A DNA stretch of 64,000 bases from Pleodorina starrii (lineage: Eukaryota; Chlorophyta; Chlorophyceae; Chlamydomonadales; Volvocaceae): contig BRXU01000041.1 in NCBI GenBank assembly GCA_030267565.1, positions 767,501 to 831,500 on the forward strand, in the 5' to 3' direction. Below the pieces are notes generated by a model that saw nothing but the letters and a program-made list of their open reading frames with translations, was not told the DNA's origin and did no database searches. Of the stretch, positions 1-10,349 are shown in pieces. The first letter of the stretch is position 1; each line of letters opens with the position of its first letter. The translations under genes and the position numbers were made by a program.

Positions 1-1890
1 CGACGTCTGCGGGTCTGGGTTCCACGTCGTATCTCATGGCAGTGTGTGGATGTGGGTCACCCCACCCACCGACCGACCGACCGACCGATCTACAGGGCTT
101 TCGAAGCCGAGCGGCGGGCTGGCGTTGGCGCGCCTCCGGGGCTCCCCCTTCCGCGCTATGGCTTCGTTACAGTTGTTGCTGCTGTTGCTGCTGCTGCTGC
201 AACTGTCGCGTGTTGCAAATGTGCTGATGCCACCAAAGGTGGCGATGCGGGAAACGCTCGCAGCCCCCACACGCAGGAGAGAGCACAGGAGGAGGAGTCC
301 TGGTGCTGCCCGCCAAGCTTTGGGCTGTCAACCGTGCCGTACCTGCCGCAAGCTGCTGCAGCTGCTGTGACCGCCACCACCGTGTGCTGTGGCCTTCAGG
401 GTTAGGCTACAGCAGTCCTCCTACAGCTGTGAGTAAGTAAGAAAGATGTGGGGGGTGCTTTCGGGCTGGGGAGTGGAGACTGATGGGGGAGAGGGAGCTT
501 TGGGCAAGGGTTGGAAGAAGGTCCGCTGTGTCGCGGTCGTCGCAGTCGTTGAGACCCACGGGTCGGTGGAGGCGAAGTGACCGCAAAACACGGCGGAGCC
601 TGGCTCCGGGACACCGGACGCTCAATGGAGCGAAATGGAACAGAGGGGGATGGTTGATGTGCACGCTGTTGGTCTTTCACTCTAAAGCGCTGTAACGTGA
701 CTCGTTATTTGATCATGGCAGCGATTAAACACACGCCCGCAGTTTCCCCGCCGCAGCACCCATCAATCAAAAGCATCAATCATTTGCCAGGTAACGGTAT
801 TAACGGTAAAATGCCGTATACGTCATACGTCACGTCCCCACGTCATCACGATTACAGGCACCTCAATCGCGGCACAGCCGAGGTTACCTCATACGGTACC
901 TCCCGACAAGTCATATGAATCGGTTGTATGGCTCCGTTTTACCGCGGTTGCAGCTCTTACCCGCCCTTGCTGCAGCCATTGTGCGGCAGAACGGGGGACA
1001 ACGGTCACAGCAGAGGTGGACCCAGCAAATACTTTGTACCTCGCACTGCGCGCGAGATACCGTAGTAGCAGACCCTTTCCGTTCTCCGGATGACCAGACC
1101 GAATGCCGTGCCGCTGCTGCACCGCCCGGTCCCCAGGTATCCATCCCTAAGTAAGTAGCCATCGCTCCCCGCCTTCCCTCAGTTCTCAGCCCTTCCTCCA
1201 CTCCTCCAATCCTCCACCGCTTCCCGCCTCCCTTCAGCCCTTCCTCCACTCCGTGGCTTGTCACGCGCACGCCCCGACCCTCCCGACTGCGGCAGTCACC
1301 CGTCCTGATTGCCACATCTCCACTCTCCAGCCTTCTCCCCACCGCGTATGGGCAAAGAGGCGCATCGCGGGCAGCCATCAATCGATCCCCCTCGTCGGCC
1401 GCCGCCCACGAACCGGACAATGGTCCACCCACCCACCCACCAGCCACCCACATCGCCCACCCACCCACCCACCCACCCACCCACCACCCACCCACCATCC
1501 ACATCCTATGGTACGTCTCCCTAGTCCCTACCCGTTTGCGTATTCGGTATTCACGAGGGCCACGAGGGGCCTTCTGGGTTTGGGGCCCTGCGTTCGGGCC
1601 CTGAATCATTCGGCCCTGTATCACATCCCTCTGACCTAAGGCGGCCCTTGCCTGCTGCGCTTAGCGATGAAACATGAAAGCTGTTACGAAGCCATACGGC
1701 AATACGGCAATACGGCGGGCAACACTTCCACGCAGCCCAGAGCAGCCCGCCCGAGCTCGGGCCCGGCCCAGCCCAGCCCAGCCCAAGGCAGGTCGCACCT
1801 CTACACTCGGTCCAGCCTTGCAACTCCGGTACCCCGCTACTCGGTACTCGCACGTCCGCCCGCAATTACTCGGCCAGGCTCACGCAGCCC
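1..1890. other. Left-end intergenic or 3'-flanking DNA, no gene supported
   Basis: No reading frame here has recognisable domains, supported splice sites or consistent algal codon use. It holds short GCT/CTG runs near 170-210, several TACGGTA-type words, a CCCA tetranucleotide tract at about 1425-1498, and a TTACA word at 1894 that is TGTAA on the minus strand. The last may mark the 3' end of the copper transporter gene. Open frames that span the CCCA tract translate only to Trp/Gly or Pro/His repeats and are artefacts. Confidence 0.6.
1425..1498. repeat. (CCCA)n microsatellite
   Basis: Imperfect tandem CCCA/ACCC units. Each translated frame gives a monotonous peptide, so the overlapping open frames should not be read as genes. 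Confidence 0.9.
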
Positions 1891-1893
1891 TCG

Positions 1894-1898
1894 TTACA
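1894..1898 (-). promoter_or_regulatory. Candidate TGTAA polyadenylation signal of the copper transporter gene
   Basis: TTACA on the plus strand reads TGTAA on the minus strand, the usual poly(A) signal of volvocine algae. It lies about 550 nt downstream of the transporter stop codon at 2448. The assignment rests on position only. Confidence 0.4.
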
Positions 1899-2447
1899 TC
1901 ACATCACATCACATCAGAAGATGGAGGATTGAGACTATCAGCCACAACGCTGCTCGCACCCGCACCCGCACCCGCACCCGCACCGGCGCTCGCAATCGCA
2001 ATCGCAGCCGCAAGATCAAAGTGTGCCTGTCGCCGCTCCCTGCGCCGCCTCCCTCCCCGCGGCAAGGCCCACGGGCGTCCTCAAACCCCAAGCGCCTCTC
2101 CTACCCACCCGCTCTACCCCACCGCCGCATTCCCCTTCACCTGCCTGTCGCTTTTTCTTTCATCACCTGCCTCGCGAAGACGGCCCATGTCCCCCTCCCC
2201 CCACATAAACACAGACAGACAGCGACCCCCGCACTCCTTCCCTCGCTGCTGCTTTTGCTGCGTAGCCTCCGTCCTATCGATGCGGTTTCGTCCTCATCAC
2301 CCCGACCCAGCCCCGACCCAGCCCCCACCCAGCTCCGACCCAGCCCTGACCCAGCCACACACTTTCATCATCGCCTCTCCTCTCTTCTCAATCTCATCTC
2401 AACCTCCTCTCCCCTCATCTCAACCTCCTCTCACTTCATCTCAACTC

Positions 2448-3559
2448 TCAAATCCCATGGCACGCATCGCTGCGCACCAACGGTGCCGATAGGAGCCGCT
2501 CCCCCTGATAGAAGTAGAACCCCGCCCCGAAACCCGCCAGTACGGCAACGAACACGCCGGCGTTCATGGACATGACAGCAAGCATCAGCAAGTACGACAG
2601 GCCCATGCTGGCCACGTGCAGGCCAGCCTGGACACCGCGCTCCAGGGAACCTCCGCCGCCGCCAATGACGCCGCCGCTGGCCGCGTGCCTGTTGCAGAAC
2701 GATGGCGGCGGCGGCGGCAAACGGGAAGGGAGTCAGAGAGATGCTGCAAGGTGCACGTTCCTCCCTTCCTTCCGGCCGCGCAGGTGCAGTGGACGGCGGT
2801 GCATCACAACATCCCCGGGGGGGTGACAAAAACGATACTGCAGCGGGGGGACGTAGGCGATCGAGAAGCCATCCGGGGGAGACGTGGACGGCTCACAAAG
2901 CGAGAGCGAGAGCGAGGCAGGTGGGAGCGGTGCGGAGGCAGAGGGAAGGCGGGGGCAGCCGCAGCCACAGCGCGGAGGGCGGGGGGGGGGGGAGAGAGGA
3001 TGCTTGGAAACAAACAGGGAGAGCGACATGACGAGGAGGATAGTTCCAGGGAGCGATGGCCCAACGGCGGCTCCTCCCGTTGGAGGGAAAGGCTCACGGG
3101 GCGGGGTTTTAGGCAGGTTAGGGAACGCTTGCAGCTCCTTCCTTTCTTCCTTCTTCCTCCTATCAATGTCCATCGCGTATCTCGTCCATGCGCCCGCGCT
3201 TACTTGGACTCCCGCAGCAGGTCCAGCTGGTCGACAGAGTAGCCCGGGGATCCGGCACGGACCTTGCGGTAGACCGTGAGGCCCTCGTGCAGGAAGGCGA
3301 GCAGGCCCAGGCCGAGCAGCACGGCGAAGTAGGATGAGGGGTTGTCGGTTTGGAGGGACGAGAACCATAGCGTCGTCCGATAGCCGTACTCAAAAACCAT
3401 TTGCATAGGCATGGTATGCTGATGGTCTGCGTGCTGAGCTGCGCCGTGGTCGTTGCCATGCGAGTGCATTGAGTGCATCCCGGGCGGGGGCGTCCCGCGC
3501 AGCACGGGAGTGGAGCATAGCAGGACCGCGACTATGCCAACAACGATAAGCCTAAACAT
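2448..3559 (-). CDS. Ctr/COPT-family copper transporter, two exons
   Basis: Exons 3559-3204 and 2688-2448 join in phase 2 (donor AA|GTAAGC, acceptor CAACAG|G) to give 198 residues. The family forms trimeric pores that import Cu(I) across the plasma or an internal membrane. Residues 1-22 are a hydrophobic leader. Residues 27-52 are a Met/His-rich luminal segment (MHSMHSHGNDH, then QHTMPMQM). The first membrane span follows FEYGYRTTLWFSS. The second carries the diagnostic M-x-x-x-M (Met154-Met158), and the third carries G-x-x-x-G (Gly171-Gly175). The short C-terminus ends near a Cys-His pair (Cys195-His196), a feature common in this family. Length and order of parts match the family. The start is the first ATG before the leader. 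The methyltransferase gene lies upstream on the same strand, about 1.3 kb away between coding regions. Copper control is likely for the family, but the sequence evidence for it is weak. Confidence 0.92.
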
Positions 3560-4884
3560 TATTGCTGGTTGGCCACGTAATCTGTTCCGCGGAATTTCGG
3601 ACAGCTTGTTAGCGCACGTTCGGTTGCTGAGCCTTTAATACTAAAACTTAGAGCGGAAAGACTAAAGAAAACTAAACTGATGCACAAGCATTGTTCATGT
3701 GCATGAAGACCAAGCCTGAACAGGCCGACCGGCCGAGCAGATGCTAACTGTCACGTAACCGCAGCAACCGCAGCATGAATAATGCGTGCGATGCGTTCCC
3801 ATGGGGCAAGCCAGCCCATCGTCTCGTAAGTCGCTGGTAAAGCATTGCGCATCTAAAGTGTAGTACGCAAGGATTACAAGGGGAACCGATGCTCAGAACA
3901 CTGTACGACGGCGTCGTTTCCATTTCCTACATCGACCCACGTGCAACGCTTCCGTCAACCGCTTGCGGGTGGGTTCTGGTCTGTGCCTCCGCATTTCCTC
4001 CATTTCAGCCATGCCTCCGCGCTTCGCGACCTTCACAACCTCATCTCAACGCGTCTACTTCCTCGTCAGGCCCCGGACGAGTCATACATCTGCTGGCTTG
4101 CGGCGGAAAGACCTGAACACATGTACATACGGACGCGGCCAGTTCGTAGATCTCTCGCTATTTATAACTCGCAACGCAGATAGGTACCGCATCCCTCGCT
4201 CGCTCCACGCTCCTCGCACCCAACCTCATCTCCATTCCCCCAGATCGCCAGATGTCGATGAACCACACACGACCCACATCGACATCTCCTCTCCTCTCCA
4301 GTCTCCCTCGACGTCTCGACGTCTCGACGTCTCGACGCGCGTCGCGACCCCCACTCGCATGGCCAGTTTGCCCCACACTCACACCCCCTCCGGACAGCTG
4401 CACACAGTCACGCACACAGTCGCGCACACGACTGCCCAACCACTCACTCCACGCTCGTCCACGCGAGTCCCCCACTCGGTCGCCATTCGGTCGCCATTCG
4501 GTTGCCATTCGGTTCGGTCGCCATTCGAAATCAGCGCCGATGGCAACTCGAGCCAGCGGCGCACCGCCGCAGCCGCCTGCTTCCGTCTCTCGGAGGCGCC
4601 CACCTCGACCAATCCGCAAACAGCACGCAACTCAAGTCAATCCAATCCAATCCAAGCCAAGCCACGAAACGAAACGAAACGAAACGAAACGAAATGAAAC
4701 GATGTCCGGCTTGAAGCCGCCGCGGCACGACTCGGCTGGGCTCGGCCCTCGAATCGGCCGGCGGCGGTGTCAACATTCATTCAAGACCCCCCTCCCCTCA
4801 CCCCACCTCCCCCCCTGCCCGCTCCTGCTGCCGCTGTTGCTCCTGCCGCTGCTAGTGTTCATGCTCCTGCTCCTGCTCCTGCTG
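3560..4884. other. Spacer between copper transporter and methyltransferase genes
   Basis: It probably holds the transporter 5' UTR and promoter and the methyltransferase 3' UTR. A TTACA word at 3874-3878 (TGTAA on minus) could end the methyltransferase transcript. GTAC words occur near 3866 and 3903. Short tandem repeats include GACGTCTC units near 4310-4340, an 11-bp CCATTCGGTCG-type repeat at about 4481-4530, and AACGA-type pentanucleotides at about 4663-4700. No gene is seen. Confidence 0.6.
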
Positions 4885-5196
4885 CTACTGCTGCTGCTGC
4901 TGGCGCCTCTTCACGACGCACAGGTGCCCCCAGATGGCCTCCCCGCCGTTGTACCGAATGATGCTCTGCGCCGCCGACATCAGCTGCCAGCCCGCACTCG
5001 CCCCCGTCCGCTCCAGGTACTCCAGACTGTGCGCGTAGCGACCCGTCACCTGCAGCCGAAGACCCGGACAGCCCCCGGCTCCCGCTCCGGCCCCCCGCCC
5101 GGCCCCTGCCCCTGCCCCGGCCCCGGCCCCAACGTCTGGCCGGCCGCCACCTTGCCCCCGTTCCTGACCCTGTCCCTGACCCTGTCCCTGACCTTG

Positions 5197-5235
<39 letters not shown>

Positions 5236-8200
5236 GTGGTCCTGTTGGCTCGAGCCGTTTTGGTGTCGATCGCCGTCCGGCGACCTGGTGCCAGCCGGGT
5301 GTGGACAGCTTCCATTCGCCTGCTGTGGGCCGTTTCGCTGCGGCGGCTGTGACGGCGACTGCGGCAACTGCTCAGCGGTGGCGGCAGCGACGGCGGCGGC
5401 GGCAGCGGCGGCCGCGGAGGCTGTGTGGTCGGGCAGGCCGCGGCTGGCCTTGCCCTTGGGTGCCAGCTCCAGAGCTTCCGTGGAGAACGCCAGCACCGCA
5501 CCTGGAGCCGCCGCCGCGGCGGCGGACCGCATCACCGGCGCCAGGTCGCCGATGTACACGAACACGTCCGCCGCCACCAACAGGTCGTACGGCAGTACGG
5601 CAGCGACGGCGGCGGCGGCGGCGGCTTCGCCGTCGAGGAACGCCACCAGCTCCGCCACCGCCAGGCGGCTGTAGCAGCCCCTCTTGGAGGCCTGGTCAAC
5701 CATACCGGCCGACAGGTCAACGCCCTCCAGCGCGTCGCAGTACGGCAGTAGCAGCGGGCCCATAAGGCCCGTACCGCAGCCCAGGTCAACGCAGCGCCGC
5801 CAGCGCGGCTTGGCGGCGGCGCCGCCGCCGTCGTTCTTTGCTGCTGATGGCGTCGCCGTCGTCGTCGTCGTCGTCGATGGTGCCGTACGGTCAAACGTCG
5901 CCAGCAGTTGGTCTCGGAGCGCCTCCGGAGTGCGGTACTGCAGTTTGTTGACCTGGCGGCGGAGCAGCAGAGCGGCGATGGTCGTTGGCAATGAGTTCAG
6001 AAACATAACGATGGAGGGCTTGAGGGATGGAGGGCTGGAGGGATGGAGGGCTGCAGCTTTTGCGTCAACGAGTTGCGAATAGAGCCCCTCCCCCGCGTGT
6101 GATGGAGCTGATTGGATGTGAGATGATAGGCTGTCGTGCGTCGGCGCCTCAAATACGACCCCCAGATGCTTTTGTGGGAGAGCAAGGAAGCCTCACTTCG
6201 TCTTAGAACCCGGGAAGTCCCGGTTTGACCCGGGATGATGGCGGTGAGGAAACCACCCAACTACCGTAACGACCAACCGATCCCAACCAACGCACCAGGT
6301 GGTCGTCAAAGTGGTCGGCGTACTGGTCAAACAGTCCCGACACCTGCGCGGTGCCGTACAGTACTGGTGGACGAGCGGGTAGAGAGACGCGAATGTTTGG
6401 CACCATGGCGGGGAGGAGGAGCTGGCAAATGTGCGGAAGCGCGTGCAGATGGGCGTGAGGGGAGACTTGCACCCGCCCGCCACCCGCCCGCCACCCACCA
6501 TCCGCCCGCCATCCGCCCGCCACCCGCCACCCGCCCGCCAGCCGCCACCCGCCCGCCACCCGCCACCCTCCCGCCAACCGCCCACCACCCGCCATCCGCC
6601 CGCCACCCGCCCGCCACCCGCCCGCCCCCCACCCATGCATACATGCTCACCATTTCCGGCGGCGCCACCGCCATGGCCTCCGCGTCCCCCGTGATTGCCG
6701 CCACCCAGAATTTGGAGGCCTGGTGGTCGGGGTGGATGCGCAGGTGCTGCCTGGTTGGGCAGGAGGAGGAGGAGGCGTTCAGGCGGAAGGGAGGAAAGGT
6801 GGAAGGGGTGGGGTGTGTTGTAGGTAAGTGCAAGGCGAGGCTGATGCTGGTTGCAGCCAAGCATCGGTCGGCCCTCGGTCGGCCCTCGGTCGGCCCTCGG
6901 TCGGCCCTCGGAGGACCACCCCCCCCAACACACAAATCCACATACCCACCCCCACCCCCACACTCGACCCCCACCTGAAGGCCGCCAGCGCCTCCTCATT
7001 TCGGCGGATGCTGCGCAGAATGGCGCCGCGCCGGTAGTGCGCCGAGGGGTGATCCGGCTGCAGCCTGGACGAGCGGGCAGATGGACGAGCTCGGAAAGAT
7101 GGACGAGCGGGCAGATGGACGAGCGGACAGATGGACGAGCGGGAAGATGGACGAGCGGACAGATGGACGAGCGGACAGATGGACGAGCGGGAAGATGGAC
7201 GAGCTCGGGCAGATGGACGAGCGGGCCGATCGACCCGTGGCTCTTCATCGCCTCGCGAGGGGCCAGCGACAACAGCAGATGAAGACAGCATCTAGATTAA
7301 AGCCGCTGAAACCTCTCAACACCGATTGACACCATCTTTTGTTTGCCGCCTCAACCGCCCCAACTCGAGGTGCACCCAGCCCCCCTCAGGGTAGCCCCCC
7401 AGGGTAACCCCCTGCTGCTGAACCAAACGTGTAGGGCCCACATGGGCCCACAGTCCGCCCAAACACCCCAGAAATCCACAAGACACAAACACCCAGGGCC
7501 TAAGCCACCACCCCATAGGGCCCACACGGCCCCCCCTGGGCCCCCCCTCGACCTACTTGGTCACTGCGCCGTACACCTCTGCCGCGCGCTGCTGCCGACC
7601 CTCCTCCCGCAGCGCCCTCGCCAGGTTCATCATAACCTGCCGTACCAACAGCAATCCGTGGCGCATGCAGCAACGGCAGCCATCCTTTTTTAAACTTCAG
7701 GTTGAACGGAACGGCGCATTACGCCAACGTCAAGTTACTAGTGGGATGTGGGGTCATGCAGTAAAAAAATGTAACGAAACGCGACCGCGCGGCTTCACCC
7801 GACATTGATGTTACCGATTACAATGAAGTCGGCAGCAGCAGCAGCACAAACACACACGCACGCGCGCACGCTGACGACAGAGAACGGCACAGTACGGCAA
7901 GACGTACGGCACATACACATACACGCGCTTGTCGTACCGCCACATTGAGCGGGTCCTTCTCGTTGGCGCGCTCGAACGCGTCCGCCGCCTCCCTCCATCG
8001 GCCCGCCGCCTGGTGCAGAACCCCCAGGCTGTTGCGGAAGCGCGCGTTGCCCGGCTGCACCTGAACCGCTGCCACCACCAGACGCAGCGCCTCGGCGTCC
8101 TGAAGCGCAAGCGGAGCGGAATGGCGGGCGGCCGACCCGTGGGTCGGTGGGTCGGTCAGACCCAAATCAGCCGCACGAAGGACACTGTACGACGATACCG

Positions 8201-9248
8201 CTGCCGCGTTGCCGCGCTGCCGTGCTGCCGGCATTGCTTTCTGCGTCGCTGTGCGCTGCGCTAAGGATTTAAAATCTCGCTGGGGCTGGGGCTGGGCGCG
8301 GGCCTGCCTCCTTGGCGCTCTTTTCCTCTCCGTTCGTTCCATCGACCGCCGCCTGAGCCATTCTTGAAACCAGCCCCCCTTTGAGCGGCTCCCGGCCGAA
8401 CGCGCTGCATCGAGCTTGCAGCACCGCACGAGCCACAGGCTCGGCTTCCACAGCCGTCCTCAACTCGGCGTCCATAGCTCTCATTCAGCGCGCTCTCGCC
8501 AGCCACACAGCTGCCGGGCCACTTCCCGTGAGGCAGCTGAGCTCGCCGCCCTTTTCCAGAGGTGCGGTGAAAAAGGAAATGGCGCGAAGCGCAGCAGTGT
8601 ACCAGGCCAGCAGTCCAGCCTCCCCTGGCCCCAGCCCCTTGCGCTACTAATGAGGGGCCCGACACCCGGGGGCGCGCTGTTCGGTCATGTGAGCAATAAA
8701 ACCCTAAAGCCCACACCCCACATGGCGGAGGGTGCCTCCTCCAGCTGGACAAGGAGCTTCGGATTGCGTACGGGGTACGTTGCATGCCGTACCTTTTCTT
8801 TGCCGTACAACTGTGTCAGCAGTGCACCCAGCTGGTGAAGGGCGTGTGCGTGCCGGGGCTGTGCGGCCAGCACGCGGCGGTAGAGGGACTCCACGCGGGT
8901 TAAGTCGGTTCCGGAGCTGTGCAGTGCGGACGCCTGAAAGAGAGGAGGGAGTGGTTGGAGGAGGGAGTGGTTGTGGTGGGCTGCGGAGCAGCATCGGTTG
9001 GCGGGGGTTAGGATTGGGGTGGGCAGTGGTTAAGCGCCGCTGGACTTCACGCGCGATCTAATGTTGCGTTCTTGTACATCGGTGATGTCGCGATGAAGGG
9101 CCACGCTGAATTTGCGGCGGGGTCGTCAGGCTCCCCTGTGGGCCGCTGTCCGCCGTCGGCAGGGGTTGCAACGGCCGGCGGCGCGACGGGCTGTCTTCCA
9201 CCCTCCGACACTTACTTCATTGAACAAGGTCTCAACATCGTCCAACAT
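4885..9248 (-). CDS. TPR-repeat SAM-dependent methyltransferase, eight exons
   Basis: Exons are 9248-9216, 8933-8793, 8099-7938, 7636-7557, 7064-6975, 6750-6651, 6343-6296 and 5952-4885. Every junction is in phase, giving 573 residues. Residues about 20-195 are tandem TPR units, for example HALHQLGALL, ARFRNSLGVLHQAAG, VAVMMNLARALREEG and SAHYRRGAILRSI. A linker FDQYADHFDDHL leads to a class I Rossmann methyltransferase with motif I VDLGCGTG (273-280), an acidic motif II (GVDLS) and DLLVAADVFVYIGDL. This TPR-plus-methyltransferase layout matches COG4976-type predicted methyltransferases; the substrate is unknown. About 120 low-complexity residues (roughly 395-514: Ala, Gln, Gly-Gln, Gly-Ala) sit between strand LAFSTEA and the conserved GRYAHSLEYLERTG. 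The short first exon (MLDDVETLFNE) has a strong GTAAGT donor and sets the start. Confidence 0.92.
6471..6635. repeat. CGCCCGCCAC-type minisatellite in a methyltransferase intron
   Basis: Tandem 7-10 bp units of CCGCC/CACCC fill most of the intron between the exons ending at 6651 and beginning at 6343. Translations give ATRPPP or GGWRVAGG repeats, which are artefacts. Confidence 0.85.
6865..6911. repeat. 12-bp tandem repeat in a methyltransferase intron
   Basis: About four copies of TCGGTCGGCCCT lie in the intron between exons 7064-6975 and 6750-6651. Confidence 0.85.
7067..7230. repeat. GATGGACGAGCGG minisatellite in a methyltransferase intron
   Basis: About ten imperfect 15-16 bp units (GATGGACGAGCGGGCA with AAG/CAG variants) begin immediately upstream of the acceptor for exon 7064-6975. 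Confidence 0.85.
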
Positions 9249-10349
9249 TTTGTGTCACCAATTGTTGTTTTTTCAGTTAAGCCGTCTACTGGTGCTGTCA
9301 CCTGAACGCGCACCGCAACTTAAGATTTCACGAGACGATATGAAGCCCGATGATCTACTATAGGATGTACCGTGAAACGATTCTTACGGTTAGCATGAGT
9401 TGAGGCACGCGAACGCATTTTGCAGAGCGACAAAACTTCCATTCGTGTACGGCGCCCGTTAGTAGTTGTCTCGTCTTGTCTTGTCGCTCCTCCAAGCCAC
9501 GCGCGGGCAGAGGCCCAGAGGATTATTTTGGCTCTACACTATAACGCTAGGGCTTCAGTATGTAAATACTTGTCCATTGACGAGCGCGAAGCTAAGTGGT
9601 AGGCGCTTCCTGTTAAACCGAAGACTTTACCTACAATCTATTTTAATACCTGAAGATGACGTCATAGTATTGCAAGCTAGCAACGCTAGAGAAGTCTGCA
9701 AACCTTTGCCCCACCCAAGCACCCATGCGTTAACAGGCTGCTCCCTTAGTGTTCCGCGCCCGGGAAGGCGCGCCCATGTCTTCCAGGTCCCATCAGCATG
9801 TATGGCAGTAACCAGGCCCGGAGGGCAGCTTGCACTGCTCCATCCCAGCGCAACATCGCCGATAGTTGGGCCGGAGTCTTCACCGAACACTCCTCGCAGC
9901 GGCCAGGGACCACAGCAGATCATGGCAACCATGAAGCTCTGGACGGATGCGTCCTGTGACGGACTGCAGTCGACCGCGTTGCCCGGCGCGGCACCGAAGC
10001 GGGTGCTCTCGTTGCTGCTGAAGATACAGCCGTGGGGCAATGCCAAGTCCGCGAGACTACGTGCCATACTGGGCCTGACAGGCCCGTTTACCGCCGCTTT
10101 TGCAAGTTCGGCGCAGGGCGCAGAGCCGACTGGGGGCCAAACCCCCGGAGGATGTCTCGCCAAGGTCGGTCAGAGTCGATCCTGCCAAACCACCTTTTAT
10201 GCCACCCGGGTCACAAGCCCCCATCGACGCATACCACCGTAGGCCCGGCCCGGGCGCCTAAGCGAATCATCACACCAGACCAAACCTCTGGGCATTCGCA
10301 TCAAAGCAAGTGCTGCTGCCTGCGTGTGCCGTACCAACCATACCCGCAG
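9249..10349. other. Spacer between the minus-strand methyltransferase and the plus-strand low-complexity gene
   Basis: It contains the methyltransferase 5' flank and presumably upstream exons or promoter of the next plus-strand gene. Open frames exist on both strands (about 9466-10242 plus, 9627-10163 minus) but show no domain or clear splice structure that I can support. Confidence 0.5.

Noticed and set aside
911..1624. Minus-strand 237-codon open frame with Trp/Gly repeats
   Set aside because: Its centre is the CCCA microsatellite, and there is no domain, codon bias or splice support.
4252..5352. Plus-strand 366-codon open frame over the methyltransferase last exon
   Set aside because: Shadow of the GC-rich antisense coding exon. 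The minus strand carries the conserved methyltransferase motifs.
8269..8484. Minus-strand frame MRAMDAELRTAVEAEP as an extra methyltransferase exon
   Set aside because: Joining the exon ending GKEK directly to DAEALRL gives an uninterrupted, in-phase TPR, and this frame lacks a usable donor. It is treated as intron.
9627..10163. Minus-strand frame with DGTWKTWARLPGRG and WVLGWGKGL, considered as a second B3-like domain
   Set aside because: It lacks the G-D core of B3 and shows no splice structure. The resemblance is too weak.
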